Assembly (NCBI GenBank): GCA_029582265.1
Contig: CM055819.1
Coordinates: forward strand, 41,034,761 to 41,098,760
Length of the DNA: 64,000 bases
Origin: Zoroaster sp. YZ-2022
Taxonomy: Eukaryota; Echinodermata; Asteroidea; Forcipulatida; Zoroasteridae
Direction of reading: 5' to 3'
Numbering within the stretch: position 1 is the first letter of the stretch; each line of letters opens with the position of its first letter. This document shows positions 23,007 to 34,400 of the stretch, piece after piece. The notes beneath the pieces were generated by a model. It searched no databases. It saw nothing but the letters and a program-made list of their open reading frames with translations, and had not been told where the DNA came from. The translations under genes were made by a program, and so were the position numbers.

Positions 23007-23314
23007 ATAATTTACTAAATATTTATTTTTAATAAGTACTTGATGTGGGTTCGAATCACGGCCGTGACACTTGTGTCCTTGAGCAAGACACTTAATCATA
23101 ATTGCTTCTCTCCACCCAGGGGTTAAATGGGTACCTGTGAAGGCAGAGTTGGTTTGCTCTATATGCGCTAGAAATGGCAGCAATTGAGCTGTATACTCCC
23201 CAGGGAGCTGAGATGGTTTCAGGAATGATTTATGAGCCTTATGAGCAGGGATAATAATATAATGCGCCTTGAGCACCACTTAGTTGGTGGATACGTGCGC
23301 TATATAAATCCACA

Positions 23315-23345
<31 letters not shown>

Positions 23346-23505
23346 GATTGCAATCACACCTTGGTAAATTCAAGAGCAATATTTATTTTTATAAATATTT
23401 ATATTTATTTAAATTTCTAATTTACTAAATATTTATTTTACTAAGTACGTGATTGCAATCACAATTTAGTAAATGAATCAAATTCAAAAGCAATATTTAT
23501 TAAAA
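23007..23505. repeat. ~110-bp tandem duplication, one copy split by a SINE
   Basis: AATTTACTAAATATTTATTT followed by AAGTAC(T/G)TGA, TTGCAATCAC and AGCAATATTTATT occurs at 23007-23395 and again at 23419-23505. Copy 1 has a SINE between TTGA and TTGATTGCAATCAC. Copy 2 is uninterrupted. GTGATTGCAATCAC in copy 2 is a perfect palindrome. Confidence 0.8.
23045..23346 (+). mobile_element. tRNA-derived SINE, 5'-truncated
   Basis: It starts just before the B box (GGTTCGAATCACGG). It then matches the SINE at 9513-9872 almost base for base: CTTGAGCAAGACACTTAATC, CTCTCCACCCAGGGG, CTCCCCAGGGAGCTGAGATG and TGGATACGTGCGCTATATAA. It ends in an (ATT)n tail (23319-23346). Confidence 0.9.
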
Positions 23506-23975
23506 TGGAGAAATTATTTAAATTTTTACGGCAGATCTTTGTGATTATACAACAATTACTAAGTCCTTGTTTTTACAATCCGCCTAAATAAAACTACAAA
23601 ACATTCGCTCTGTCAATACCTTACTTATAAAAATTGCTTTTTATAATTAGCATGTGAACAAATTACTGGAATAATTGAACAATTTTCTGAAATTCAATAT
23701 TTGACAATCTTGCCTACAGAGTGCTGTATGTGTTGATTTTTATTCTAACTTGATTTGAACCAATGGACAAAAACAAATATAAAATAAATGGTCTCGTATT
23801 TTTTTTATTATAAGAGGTCCATATTTTCATTAATACAGTTGTTCAATTTATAAGACCATGCTCTTCTGCCAAGTAGATTGCTTACACTGCTGGTAACCAA
23901 GCAATCAAGACACCAGCCCCTCTCCCCAATCCACCAATTACACACATATTTCTACTGCCGCACCCTACTGGTCAC

Positions 23976-24048
23976 ACCCTGCCCCATCCCCACCCATCCC
24001 CAATCCCCATCCCCACCCATCCCCAATCCCCACCCCACCCCACCCCAC
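23976..24048. repeat. CCCCATCCCCAC-type low-complexity tract
   Basis: C-rich strand made of CCCCATCC / CCCCAATC / CCCCACC words. The complementary strand is G-rich with many GGGG runs and so could form G-quadruplexes. Confidence 0.85.
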
Positions 24049-24273
24049 TATACCACACATTCCAAATGACCCTATCCACATTGATTTGAACAATGATTAA
24101 GATGTTTAATTAAAGACACAAAACAATAAAAACATTGGTTATTCAGTAGTTTTTTTTATAAATTTAAGCCCCTTAGCTGTATTTCGCGTTTACACACCAG
24201 AAGTTGCATTATTCGGCAACTGGTTGCCGTATACAGCAACGTTGCCGTATTTGGAGTTTTCCCGGACTGATTT

Positions 24274-25175
24274 TGTTTGACAAGTGGTCGTACATATCGC
24301 CCTCTCGTGAGATAATTTGACTTACAATGTATACCGCCCTCTCGCGATGGATACCGGAACTGAAAACCAAGTCGTTTTTGAATTTTGGACAATTCCTTAA
24401 AATAGATGACAATTAACATCGTGACAAGTTGAAGGCATGCTCAATGGAACATTACTACAGTATAGACCGTGAAGATAACAATATGAATGAAACCATGTCT
24501 ACGTTCGGGAATAGCCTAATTGTTCAATACAGGCAGGCCGACCGGACAATTCTTTATCCATAACTCTGAAAAACTTCCACTTTTGAGTTTGAACAAAATA
24601 AAATTCCTTCACACCTTAATTGGCTGCCGTGGACACTTAGCTCTTGGGCTGACAATGAAAGCTTAATGCGTTAGGTTAATTCAGTGGTGTAACTATGGAG
24701 GGGGGAACGGGGGAACGTGTCCCTCCCCCTGCTGTGGTCTGTGCCCCCGGGTGCCCCCCTTTCAGAATGTTGAAAATAGGTCCCCCATTTGAGGCTGCAA
24801 GATACAAAATGTTCAAGGATTGACATGCCCTCCTAGAAAAAGTGATGCACCCGCTAGTTTCCCCTGAAAATGGAACCCTAGTTACATTAGGTTCTCCCAC
24901 GCGCTGCACGAGTAGTTACATACGCATCACACACACATACAATCATGTACACGTGTACCCAGACGTACAGGTCTGGAGTACAACAGCACAAACTTCATGT
25001 TCCATACATTAAAGCTTCAAATCCCAATACTGGCAATTTCTATTGTTTAAAATAAAAACATTCAACGTCTGGATAAATGTGTCAATACTTAGCATCCTCT
25101 TCCCTGAGTTAACTTTCAGAAGGTCCCATTAGTGTTTTTGTTGTTTAAAGGCCTCACCGTGTCTGTTCTTTTGAT
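24274..25175. other. No recognisable gene, 0.9 kb
   Basis: Contains the phrase GCCCTCTCG twice (24299, 24331) and a probable hAT-like terminus at 24682. No protein family was recognised. Confidence 0.5.
24682..24910 (+). mobile_element. Probable hAT-like terminus, degenerate
   Basis: CAGTGGTGTAACTATGGAGG resembles the CAGTGGCATAGC end of the hAT element at 61213. It is followed by the same kind of G/C-homopolymer-rich body (GGGGGG, CCCCCGGG). No matching right end or target duplication was found. Confidence 0.4.
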
Positions 25176-25357
25176 TTAAAGGGACAATATCGTCACAATC
25201 AGATCAGAGCAAACTTTTAACACGAACGTGAAATCGGTGGCCTAGTTTAGAACACAATTACTCTATGGCTCAGCGATATTATCATGTGCTTATTATTTCC
25301 AATCTAAAACTGCTAGCACTCCGATTCCATGCCCTGTTGATCGTTACGATATTTAAT
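25176..25357 (+). mobile_element. MITE family 'M51', full-length copy
   Basis: It begins TTAAAGGGACAATATCGTCA and ends CGTTACGATATTTAA, inverted to each other. The interior has TATTATCATGTGCTTATTAT and, near the right end, CACTCCGATTCCATGCCCTG. This last phrase is exactly the core of the 51-bp satellite unit, which starts about 1.1 kb further on. Confidence 0.82.
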
Positions 25358-26033
25358 ATGGAAATCCTTGGGACTTTTGCCTAGAAGATCCGGAATTCAG
25401 TTCCTAGATTGGTGGAGAATGTCCATCATTTTTGATGATTACTTATGACAATTTTCATATTGTCACAGTTTTACGAAGGGCAGGCATGACGTCTGAATAA
25501 CCTTGACTACAATGTCTTGAGATACAGTCTGACTTGAAGCTCCCCTCAATTCAAAACTATTATGAGCACGATTTTGATTATTATTATATTTTGTATACAA
25601 TTCCCTCATACGATACTTCAAAATTTAACACTTTCTTGTTTAATAATGCATTTACATAGTGTATCAGACCCACAAAAGTCTCTTGTTTCTGGTCTCGTGC
25701 GTGCGTCGCCTCATCAGACCCGCGCGTCGGTATTTAGATTTTTTTATTTTGTATTTTTGCTATGAATCTGCCGTGCTGTGTTTTAACTTTTTCACATTGG
25801 GGTATAAACGTTTGCCTGATTTGTGAGGCTTCTCTTAGCCACCATACTTATGTATGGAGAATTTAGTCTATTTCCAATAACCGCGTATGTATCACTTATT
25901 TCACTGGCTGGCAAAAAACAAACAAACTAAAAAAATAACAAAAACAACAAACAACAAACAACAAAACAAAAAACACACCAAAAACAAACAAACAAACAAA
26001 AACAAAAACGCATCACCACACCGTAATAGAGAA
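25358..26033. other. No recognisable gene; AAAC-rich tract
   Basis: Low-complexity (AAAC)n/(AACAAAC)n sequence at 25905-26012. The rest is AT-rich non-coding sequence with no recognised family. Confidence 0.6.
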
Positions 26034-26111
26034 ATTAAAGAAACAACAATCATCACGATCAAGAGAACATGGAATCAGAGTGCCAGTTTTAGATTAACTC
26101 AGTGACTGAAA
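26034..26111 (+). mobile_element. MITE family 'M51', left half only
   Basis: TAAAGAAACAACAATCATCA, ACATGGAATCAGAGTGCCAG and ATTAACTCAGTGACTGAAAA correspond to the terminal ~75 bp of the MITE. It stops where the SINE at 26131 begins, and the satellite array follows the SINE. The arrangement is MITE end - SINE - amplified MITE end. Confidence 0.75.
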
Positions 26112-26130
26112 ATAATAATACAAGGTCATG

Positions 26131-26474
26131 GAGTGCCATGGTCGAGCGATTTAGTGCATCGGATTTGTGTTCTGATAGCTGAGTCGTCAGAATGTGGGTT
26201 CGAATCCCAACCGCGATTGTGGTACTTGTGTCCTTGAGCAAGACACTTTACCATAAATGCTTCTCTCCACCCAGTGAGGGCAGAGTTGGTTGTTGTGTTT
26301 AATTAGTCCATATGCGCTGAAATGGCAGCGATTGAGCTGTATACTCCCCAGGGAGCTGAGATGGTTTCTGGAATGATTTATGCGCCTGATGAGCAGGGGT
26401 AATAATGTACAGCACTTTGATACATTGTTTAAAAGCGCTTTATAATGCCCGACATCATCATTATTATTATTATT
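26131..26474 (+). mobile_element. tRNA-derived SINE, second subfamily
   Basis: A-box-like TGGTCGAGCGA at 26139-26149 and B-box GGTTCGAATCCC at 26198-26209. The body shares CTTGAGCAAGACACTTTACC, CTCTCCACCCAG and CTCCCCAGGGAGCTGAGATG with the SINE at 9513, but the distal part differs (AGCACTTTGATACATTGTTT). The (ATT)n tail (26458-26474) directly precedes the 51-bp array. Confidence 0.85.
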
Positions 26475-26485
26475 CACGGGCGTAA

Positions 26486-28480
26486 ACAGTGTCCCTTTGT
26501 GTACCACTCCAATTCCATGCCCTGTGGATTGTGATGGCAGTGACCCTTTATGAGCCACTCCAATTCCATGCCCTGTCGATTGTGATGGCAGTGACCCTTT
26601 ATGAGCCACTCCAATTCCATGCCCTGTGGATTGTGATGGCAGTGACCCTTTATGAGCCACTCCAATTCCATGCCCTGTCGATTGTGATGGCAGTGACCCT
26701 TTGTGGGCCACTCCAATTCCATGCCCTATCGATTGTGATGGCAGTGACCCTTTGTGGGCCACTCCAATTCCATGCCCTATCGATTGTGATGGCAGTGACC
26801 CTTTATGGGCCACTCCAATTCCATGCCCTGTCGATTGTGATGGCAGTGACCCTTTCTGGGCCACTCCTATTCCATGCCCTATCGATTGTGATGGCAGTGA
26901 CCCTTTATGAACCACTCCAATTCCATGCCCTGTCGATTGTGATGGCAGTGACCCTTTATGGGCCACTCCAATTCCATGCCCTGTCGATTGTGATGGCAGT
27001 GACCCTTTATGAACCACTCCAATTCCATGCCCTGTCGATTGTGATGGCAGTGACCCTTTATGGGCCACTCCAATTCCATGCCCTGTCGATTGTGATGGCA
27101 GTGACCCTTTGTGGGCCACTCCAATTCCATGCCCTGTCGATTGTGATGGCAGTGACCCTTTGTGGGCCACTCCAATTCCATGCCCTGTCGATTGTGATGG
27201 CAGTGACCCTTTGTGGGCCACTCCAATTCTATGCCGTATCGATTGTGATGGCAGTGACCCTTTATGGGCCACTCCAATTCCATGCCCTGTGGATTGTGAT
27301 GGCAGTGACCCTTTATGAGCCACTCCAATTCCATGCCCTGTCGATTGTGATGGCAGTGACCCTTTGTGGGCCACTCCAATTCCATGCCCTGTCGATTGTG
27401 ATGGCAGTGACCCTTTGTGGGCCACTCCAATTCCATGCCCTGTCGATTGTGATGGCAGTGACCCTTTCTGGGCCACTCCAATTCCATGCACTGTGGATTG
27501 TGATGGCAGTGACCCTTTATGAGCCACTCCAATTCCATGCCCTGTCGATTGTGATGGCAGTGACCCTTTATGAGCCACTCCAATTCCATGCCCTGTCGAT
27601 TGTGATGGCAGTGACCCTTTGTGGGCCACTCCAATTCTATGCCGTATCGATTGTGATGGCAGTGACCCTTTATGAGCCACTCCAATTCCATGCCCTGTCG
27701 ATTGTGATGGCAGTGACCCTTTATGGGCCACTCCAATTCCATGCCCTGTCGATTGTGATGGCAGTGACCCTTTATGGGCCACTCCAATTCCATGCCCTGT
27801 CGATTGTGATGGCAGTGACCCTTTATGGGCCACTCCAATTCCATGCCCTGTCGATTGTGATGGCAGTGACCCTTTATGGGCCACTCCAATTCCATGCCCT
27901 GTGGATTGTGATGGCAGTGACCCTTTATGGGCCACTCCAATTCCATGCCCTGTCGATTGTGATGGCAGTGACCCTTTGTGGGCCACTCCAATTCTATGCC
28001 GTATCGATTGTGATGGCAGTGACCCTTTGTGGGCCACTCCAATTCTATGCCGTATCGATTGTGATGGCAGTGACCCTTTATGAGCCACTCCAATTCCATG
28101 CCCTGTCGATTGTGATGGCAGTGACCCTTTGTGCGCCACTCCAATTCCATGCCGTATCGATTGTGATGGCAGTGACCCTTTATGGGCCACTCCAATTCCA
28201 TGCCCTGTGGATTGTGATGGCAGTGACCCCTTTTGTGGCTCCACCGTATGCCGTATCGATTGTGATGGCAGTGACCCTTTATGAGCCACTCCAATTCCAT
28301 GCCCTGTCGATTGTGATGGCAGTGACCCTTTGTGGGCCACTCCAATTCTATGCCGTATCGATTGTGATGGCAGTGACCCTTTATGAGCCACTCCAATTCC
28401 ATGCCCTGTCGATTGTGATGGCAGTGACCCTTTGTGGGCCACTCCAATTCCATGCCCTGTAGATTGTGATGGCAGTGACC
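26486..28480. repeat. Array block 1: class A, clean 51-bp periodicity
   Basis: About 39 units, nearly all exactly 51 bp. Variants fall in a few recurring types: GTCGATT / GTGGATT / CTATCGATT / CGTATCGATT, and TTATGAGCC / TTGTGGGCC / TTATGGGCC / TTCTGGGCC. Confidence 0.92.
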
Positions 28481-31400
28481 CTTTGTGGGCCACTCAATTC
28501 CATGCCCTGTCGATTGTGATGGCAGTGACCCTCGCTTGTGGGCCACTCCACCCCATGCCGTCGATTGTGATGGCATTGACCCTTTCTGAGCCACTCCAAT
28601 TCCATGCACTGTCGATTGTGATGGCAGTGACCCTTTATGAGCCACTCCAATTCCATGCCCTGTCGATTGTGATGGCAGTGACCTCAGCTGATGGTGCCAC
28701 TCCACCCATGCCCTGTCGATTTTGATTGCTGTGACCCTTTGTGAGCCACTCCAATTCCATGCCCTGTCGATCAGATGCAGTGACCCTTTATGAGCCACTC
28801 AATTCCATGCCCTGTCGATTGTGATGGCAGTGACCCTTTGTGGGCCACCCAATCAGTGACCCTGCCACCCAATTCCATGCCCTGTCGATTGTGATGGCAG
28901 TGACCCTTTTTGATGGCAGTGACCCTGTACCCAATTCCATGCCCTGTCGATTGTGATGGCAGTGACCCTTGGGGCCACTCCAATTCCATGCCCTGTCGAT
29001 TGTGATAGTGACCCTCCACCCATGCCCTGTATCGATTGTGATGGCAGTGACCCTTTCCCTCCAATTCCATGCCCTGTCGATTGTGATGGCAGTGACCCTT
29101 TATGGAGCCACTCCACCCATGCCGTATCGATTGTGATGGCAGTGACCCTTTATGGGCCACCCAACCATGCCCTGTCGATTGTGATGGCAGTGACCCTTTA
29201 TGAGCCACCCAATTCCATGCCCTGTCGATTGTGATGGCAGTGACCCTTTGTGGGCCACTCCAATTCCATGCCCGGGCGATTGTGATGGCAGTGACCCTGT
29301 GTGGCCACCCACCCTATGCCTGTATCGATTTTGATGGCAGTGACCCTTTATGGGCCACTCCAATTCCATGCCCTGTCGATTGTGATGGCAGTGACCCTTT
29401 ATGGGCCACTCCAATTCCATGCCCTGTCGATTGTGATGGCAGTGACCCTTATGGGCACCCACCCATGCCCTGTCGATTGTGATGGCAGTGACCTCCCATA
29501 TCGATCATGCCCTCATCACCCATGCTGTATCGATTGTGATGGCAGTGACCCTTTATGAGCCACTCCAATTCCATGCCCTGTCGATTGTGATGGCAGTGAC
29601 CCTTTGTGGGCCACTCCAATTCCATGCCCTGTCGATTGTGATGGCAGTGACCCTTTGTGGGCCACTCCAATTCCATGCCCTGTCGATTGTGATGGCAGTG
29701 ACCCTTTCTGGGCCACTCCAATTCCATGCCCTGTCGATTGTGATGGCAGTGACCCTTTGTGGGCCACTCCAATTCCATGCCCTGTGGATTGTGATGGCAG
29801 ACCTTTATGAGCCACTCCAATTCCATGCCCTGTCGATTGTGATGGCAGTGACCCTTTGTGGGCCACTCCAATTCCATGCCCTGTCGATTGTGATGGCAGT
29901 GACCCTTTGTGGGCCACTCCAATTCTATGCCGTATCGATTGTGATGGCAGTGACCCTTTATGGGCCACTCCAATTCCATGCCCTGTCGATTGTGATGGCA
30001 GTGACCCTTTTTGGGCCACTCCAATTCCCTGGCCGTTCGTTTGTGATGGCAGTGTGCCCTTATGAGCCACTCCAATTCCATGCCCTGTCGATTGTGATGG
30101 CAGTGACCCTTTTAACCACCCAATTCCATGCCGTATCGATTGTGATGGCAGTGACCCTTTGTATGAGCCACTCCAATTCCATGCCCTGTCGATTGTGATG
30201 GCAGTGACCCTTTATGAGCCACCCAATTCCATGCCCTGTGACCCTTTTGTGCCACTCCAATTCCATGCCCTGTCGATTGTGATGGCAGTGACCCTTTGTG
30301 GGCCACTCCACCCATGCCCTGTCGATTGTGATGGCAGTGACCTTTGTGGGCCACTCCAATTCCATGCCCTGTCGATTGTGATGGCAGTGACCCTTATGGG
30401 CCACCCAATTCCATGCCCTGTCGATTGTGATGGCAGTGACCCTTTGTGGGCCACTCCAACCCCATGCCCTGTCGATTGTGATGGCAGTGACCCTTTGTGG
30501 GCCACCCACCCATGCCCTGTCGATTGTGATGGCAGTGACCCTTTAGGGCCACTCCAATTCCATGCCCTGTCGATTGTGATGGCAGTGACCCTTTATGGGC
30601 CACCCACCCATGCCCTGTCGATTGTGATGGCAGTGACCCTTTTGTGGGCCACCCAATTCCATGCCCTGTCGATTGTGATGGCAGTGACCTTTATGGGCCA
30701 CTCCAATTCCATGCCGTATCGATTGTGATGGCAGTGACCTTTATGGGCCACTCCAATTCCATGCCCTGTCGATTGTGATGGCAGTGACCCTTTGTGGGCC
30801 ACTCCAATTCTATGCCGTATCGATTGTGATGGCAGTGACCCTTTATGAGCCACTCCAATTCCATGCCCTGTCGATTGTGATGGCAGTGACCCTTTGTGCG
30901 CCACTCCAATTCTATGCCGTATCGATTGTGATGGCAGTGACCCTTTATGAGCCACTCCAATTCCATGCCCTGTCGATTGTGATGGCAGTGACCCTTTGTG
31001 CGCCACTCCACCCATGCCCTATCGATTGTGATGGCAGTGACCCTTTATGAGCCACTCCACCCATGCCCTGTCGATTGTGGATGGCAGTGACCCTTTGTGG
31101 GCCACTCCAATTCCATGCCTGTCGATTGTGATGGCAGTGACCCTTTCAGCGCCACTCCAATTCCATGCCCTGTCGATTGTGATGGCAGTGACCCTTTATG
31201 AGCCACTCCAATTCCATGCCCTGTCGATTGTGATGGCAGTGACCCTTTGTGGGCCACTCCAATTCCATGCCCTGTCGATTGTGATGGCAGTGACCCTTTG
31301 TGGGCCACTCCAATTCCATGCCCTGTCGATTGTGATGGCAGTGACCCTTTGTGGGCCACTCCAATTCCATGCCCTGTCGATTGTGATGGCAGTGACCCTT

Positions 31401-34400
31401 TGTGGGCCACTCCAATTCCATGCACTGTGGATTGTGATGGCAGTGACCCTTTATGAGCCACTCCAATTCCATGCCCTGTCGATTGTGATGGCAGTGACCC
31501 TTTATGAGCCACTCCAATTCCATGCCCTGTCGATTGTGATGGCAGTGACCCTTTGTGGGCCACTCCAATTCCATGCCCTGTCGATTGTGATGGCAGTGAC
31601 CCTTTATGGGCCACTCCAATTCCATGCCCTGTCGATTGTGATGGCAGTGACCCTTTATGGGCCACTCCGATTCCATACCCTGTCGATTGTGATGGCAGGA
31701 CCCTGCCACTCCAATTCCATGCCCTATCGATTGTGATGGCAGTGACCCTTTATGAACCACTCCAATTCCATGCCCTGTCGATTGTGATGGCAGTGACCCT
31801 TTATGGGCCACTCCAATTCCATGCCCTGTCGATTGTGATGGCAGTGACCCTTTATGCCACCCAACCCATGCCCTGTCGATTGTGATGGCAGGCACCCAAT
31901 TCCATGCCCTGTCGATTGTGATGGCAGGATGCCCTGTCGATTGTGATGGCAGTGACCCTATGGGCCACTCCAATTCCATGCCCTGTCGATTGTGATGGCA
32001 GTGACCCTTTGGGGCCCCAATTCCATGCCCCTGTCGATTGTGATGGCAGTGACCCTTTGTGGGCCACTCAATTCATGTCGATTGTGATGGCAGTGACCCC
32101 TTTATGGGCCACTCCAATTCCATGCCCTGTCGATTGTGATGGACAGTGACCCTTTTATGAGCCACTCCAATTCCATGCCCTGTCGATTGTGATGGCAGTG
32201 ACCTTGGGCCACCACCAATTTGCCCTGTATCGATTGTGATGGCAGTGACCCTTTAGAGCCACTCCAATTCCATGCCCTGTCGATTGTGATGGCAGTGACC
32301 CTTTGTGGGCCACTCCACCCTATGCCTGTATCGATTGTGATGGCAGTGACCCTTTATGAGCCACCCACCCATGCCCCTGTCGATTGTGATGGCAGTGACC
32401 CTTTGTGGGCCACTCCAATTCCATGCCCTGTCGATTGTGATGGCAGTGACCCTTTGTGGGCCACTCCAATTCCATGCCCTGTCGATTGTGATGGCAGTGA
32501 CCCTTTGTGGGCCACTCCAATTCCATGCCCTGTCGATTGTGATGGCAGTGACCCTTTGTGGGCCACCCAATTCCATGCCCTGTCGATTGTGATGGCAGTG
32601 ACCCTTTCTGGGCCACTCCAATTCCCATGCCCTGTCAGATTGTGATGGCAGTGACCCTTTGTGAGCCACTCCAATTCCATGCCCTGTCGATTGTGATGGC
32701 AGTGACCCTTTATGAGCCACCCAATTCCATGCCCTGTCGATTGTGATGGCAGTGACCCTTTGGGCCACTCCAACCCATGCCCTGTCGATTGTGATGGCAG
32801 TGACCCTTTGTGGGCCACTCCAATTCATGCTGTCGATTGTGATGGCAGTGACCCTTTATGAGCCACCCAATTCCATGCCCTGTCGATTGTGATGGCAGTG
32901 ACCCTTTGTGAGCCACTCCAATTCCATGCCGTCTGTCGATTGTGATGGCAGTGACCCTTTATGAGCCACTCCAATTCCATGCCCTGTCGATTGTGATGGC
33001 AGTGACCCAATTCCATGCCCTGTCGTGCCACTCCAATTCTATGCCCGTATCGATTGTGATGGCAGTGACCCTTTATGAGCCACCCAATTCCATGCCCTGT
33101 CGATTGTGATGGCAGTGACCCTGTGGGCCACTCAATTCTATGCCGTATCGATTGTGATGGCAGTGACCCTTTATGAGCCACTCCAATTCCATGCCCTGTC
33201 GATTGTGACCTCAGGGCCACCCAATTCTATGCCTGTATTGTGATGGCAGTGACCCTTTGTGGGCCACTCAATTCATGCCCTGTCGATTGTGATGGCAGTG
33301 ACCCTTTGTGGGCCACTCCAATTCCATGCCCTGTCGATTGTGATGGCAGTGACCCTTTATGGGCCCTCCAATTCCATGCCCTGTCGATTGTGATGGCACC
33401 CTTTATGAGCCATTTCCATGCCCTGTCGATTGTGAAGGCAGTGACCCTTTATGGGCCACTCCGATTCCATACCCTGTCGATTGTGATGGCAGTGACCCTT
33501 TATGGGCCACTCCGATTCCATGCCCTGTCGATTGTGAAGGCAGTGACCCTTTATGGGCCACTCCGATTCCATACCCTGTCGATTGTGATGGCAGTGACCC
33601 TTTATGGGCCACTCCAACCCATGCCCTGTCGATTGTGATGGCAGTGACCCTTTATGAGCCACCCAATTCCATGCCCTGTCGATTGTGATGGCAGTGACCC
33701 TTGTGGGCCACTCCAATTCCATGCCCTGTATCGATTGTGATGGCAGTGACCCTTTATGGGCCACTCCAATTCCATGCCCTGTATCGATTGTGATGGCAGT
33801 GACCCTTTGTGGCCACTCCAATTCCATGCCCTGTCGATTGTGATGGCAGTGACCCTTGTGTGCCACCCAATTCCATGCCCTGTCGATTGTGATGGCAGTG
33901 ACCCTTGTGGGCCACCTGATTCCATGCCCTGTCGATTGTGATGGCAGTGACCTCTTTTGGGCCACCCACCCATGCCCTGTCGATTGGATGGCAGTGACCC
34001 TTTGTACTCAATGCCCTGTCGATTGTGATGGCAGTGACCCTTAGGGCCACCCAATGCCCTGTCGATTGTGATGGCAGTGACCAGGGCCACCCAATTCCAT
34101 GCCCTGTCGATTGTGATGGCAGGGACCCGATTGTGATGGCAGTGACCCTTTCTGGGCCACTCCAATTCCATGCCCCAATTGACCTTATGCCACTCCACCC
34201 ATGCCCTATCGATTGTGATGGCAGTGACCCTGATGCCCTGTCGATTGTGATGGCATGACCCTTTGTGGGCCACTCCACCCAATTCCATGCCCTGTCGATT
34301 GTGATGGCAGTGACCCTGTGAGCCACCCAATTCCATGCCCTGTCGATTGATGACCCTTGTGTGTCGATTGTGATGGCAGTGACCCTTTATGAGCCACCCA

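Larger units (their letters stand above)
21422..24269. mobile_element. DNA transposon with 48-bp TIRs, no transposase
   Basis: The left end (21422-21469, starting CAGTCCGGGAAAACTCC) and right end (24222-24269, ending GGAGTTTTCCCGGACTG) are inverted copies differing at two of 48 positions. Both are flanked by ATTT (21418-21421; 24270-24273), a candidate 4-bp target duplication. The motif ACGGCAAC/GTTGCCGT recurs many times inside both ends (21444-21540, 24212-24250). The 2.75-kb interior has no transposase-like frame and carries a small inverted-repeat element (22603-22839) and a SINE (23045-23346), so it is non-autonomous. The superfamily is not assigned: the CAG start would allow hAT or CACTA, but the apparent 4-bp duplication fits neither well. 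Confidence 0.88.
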
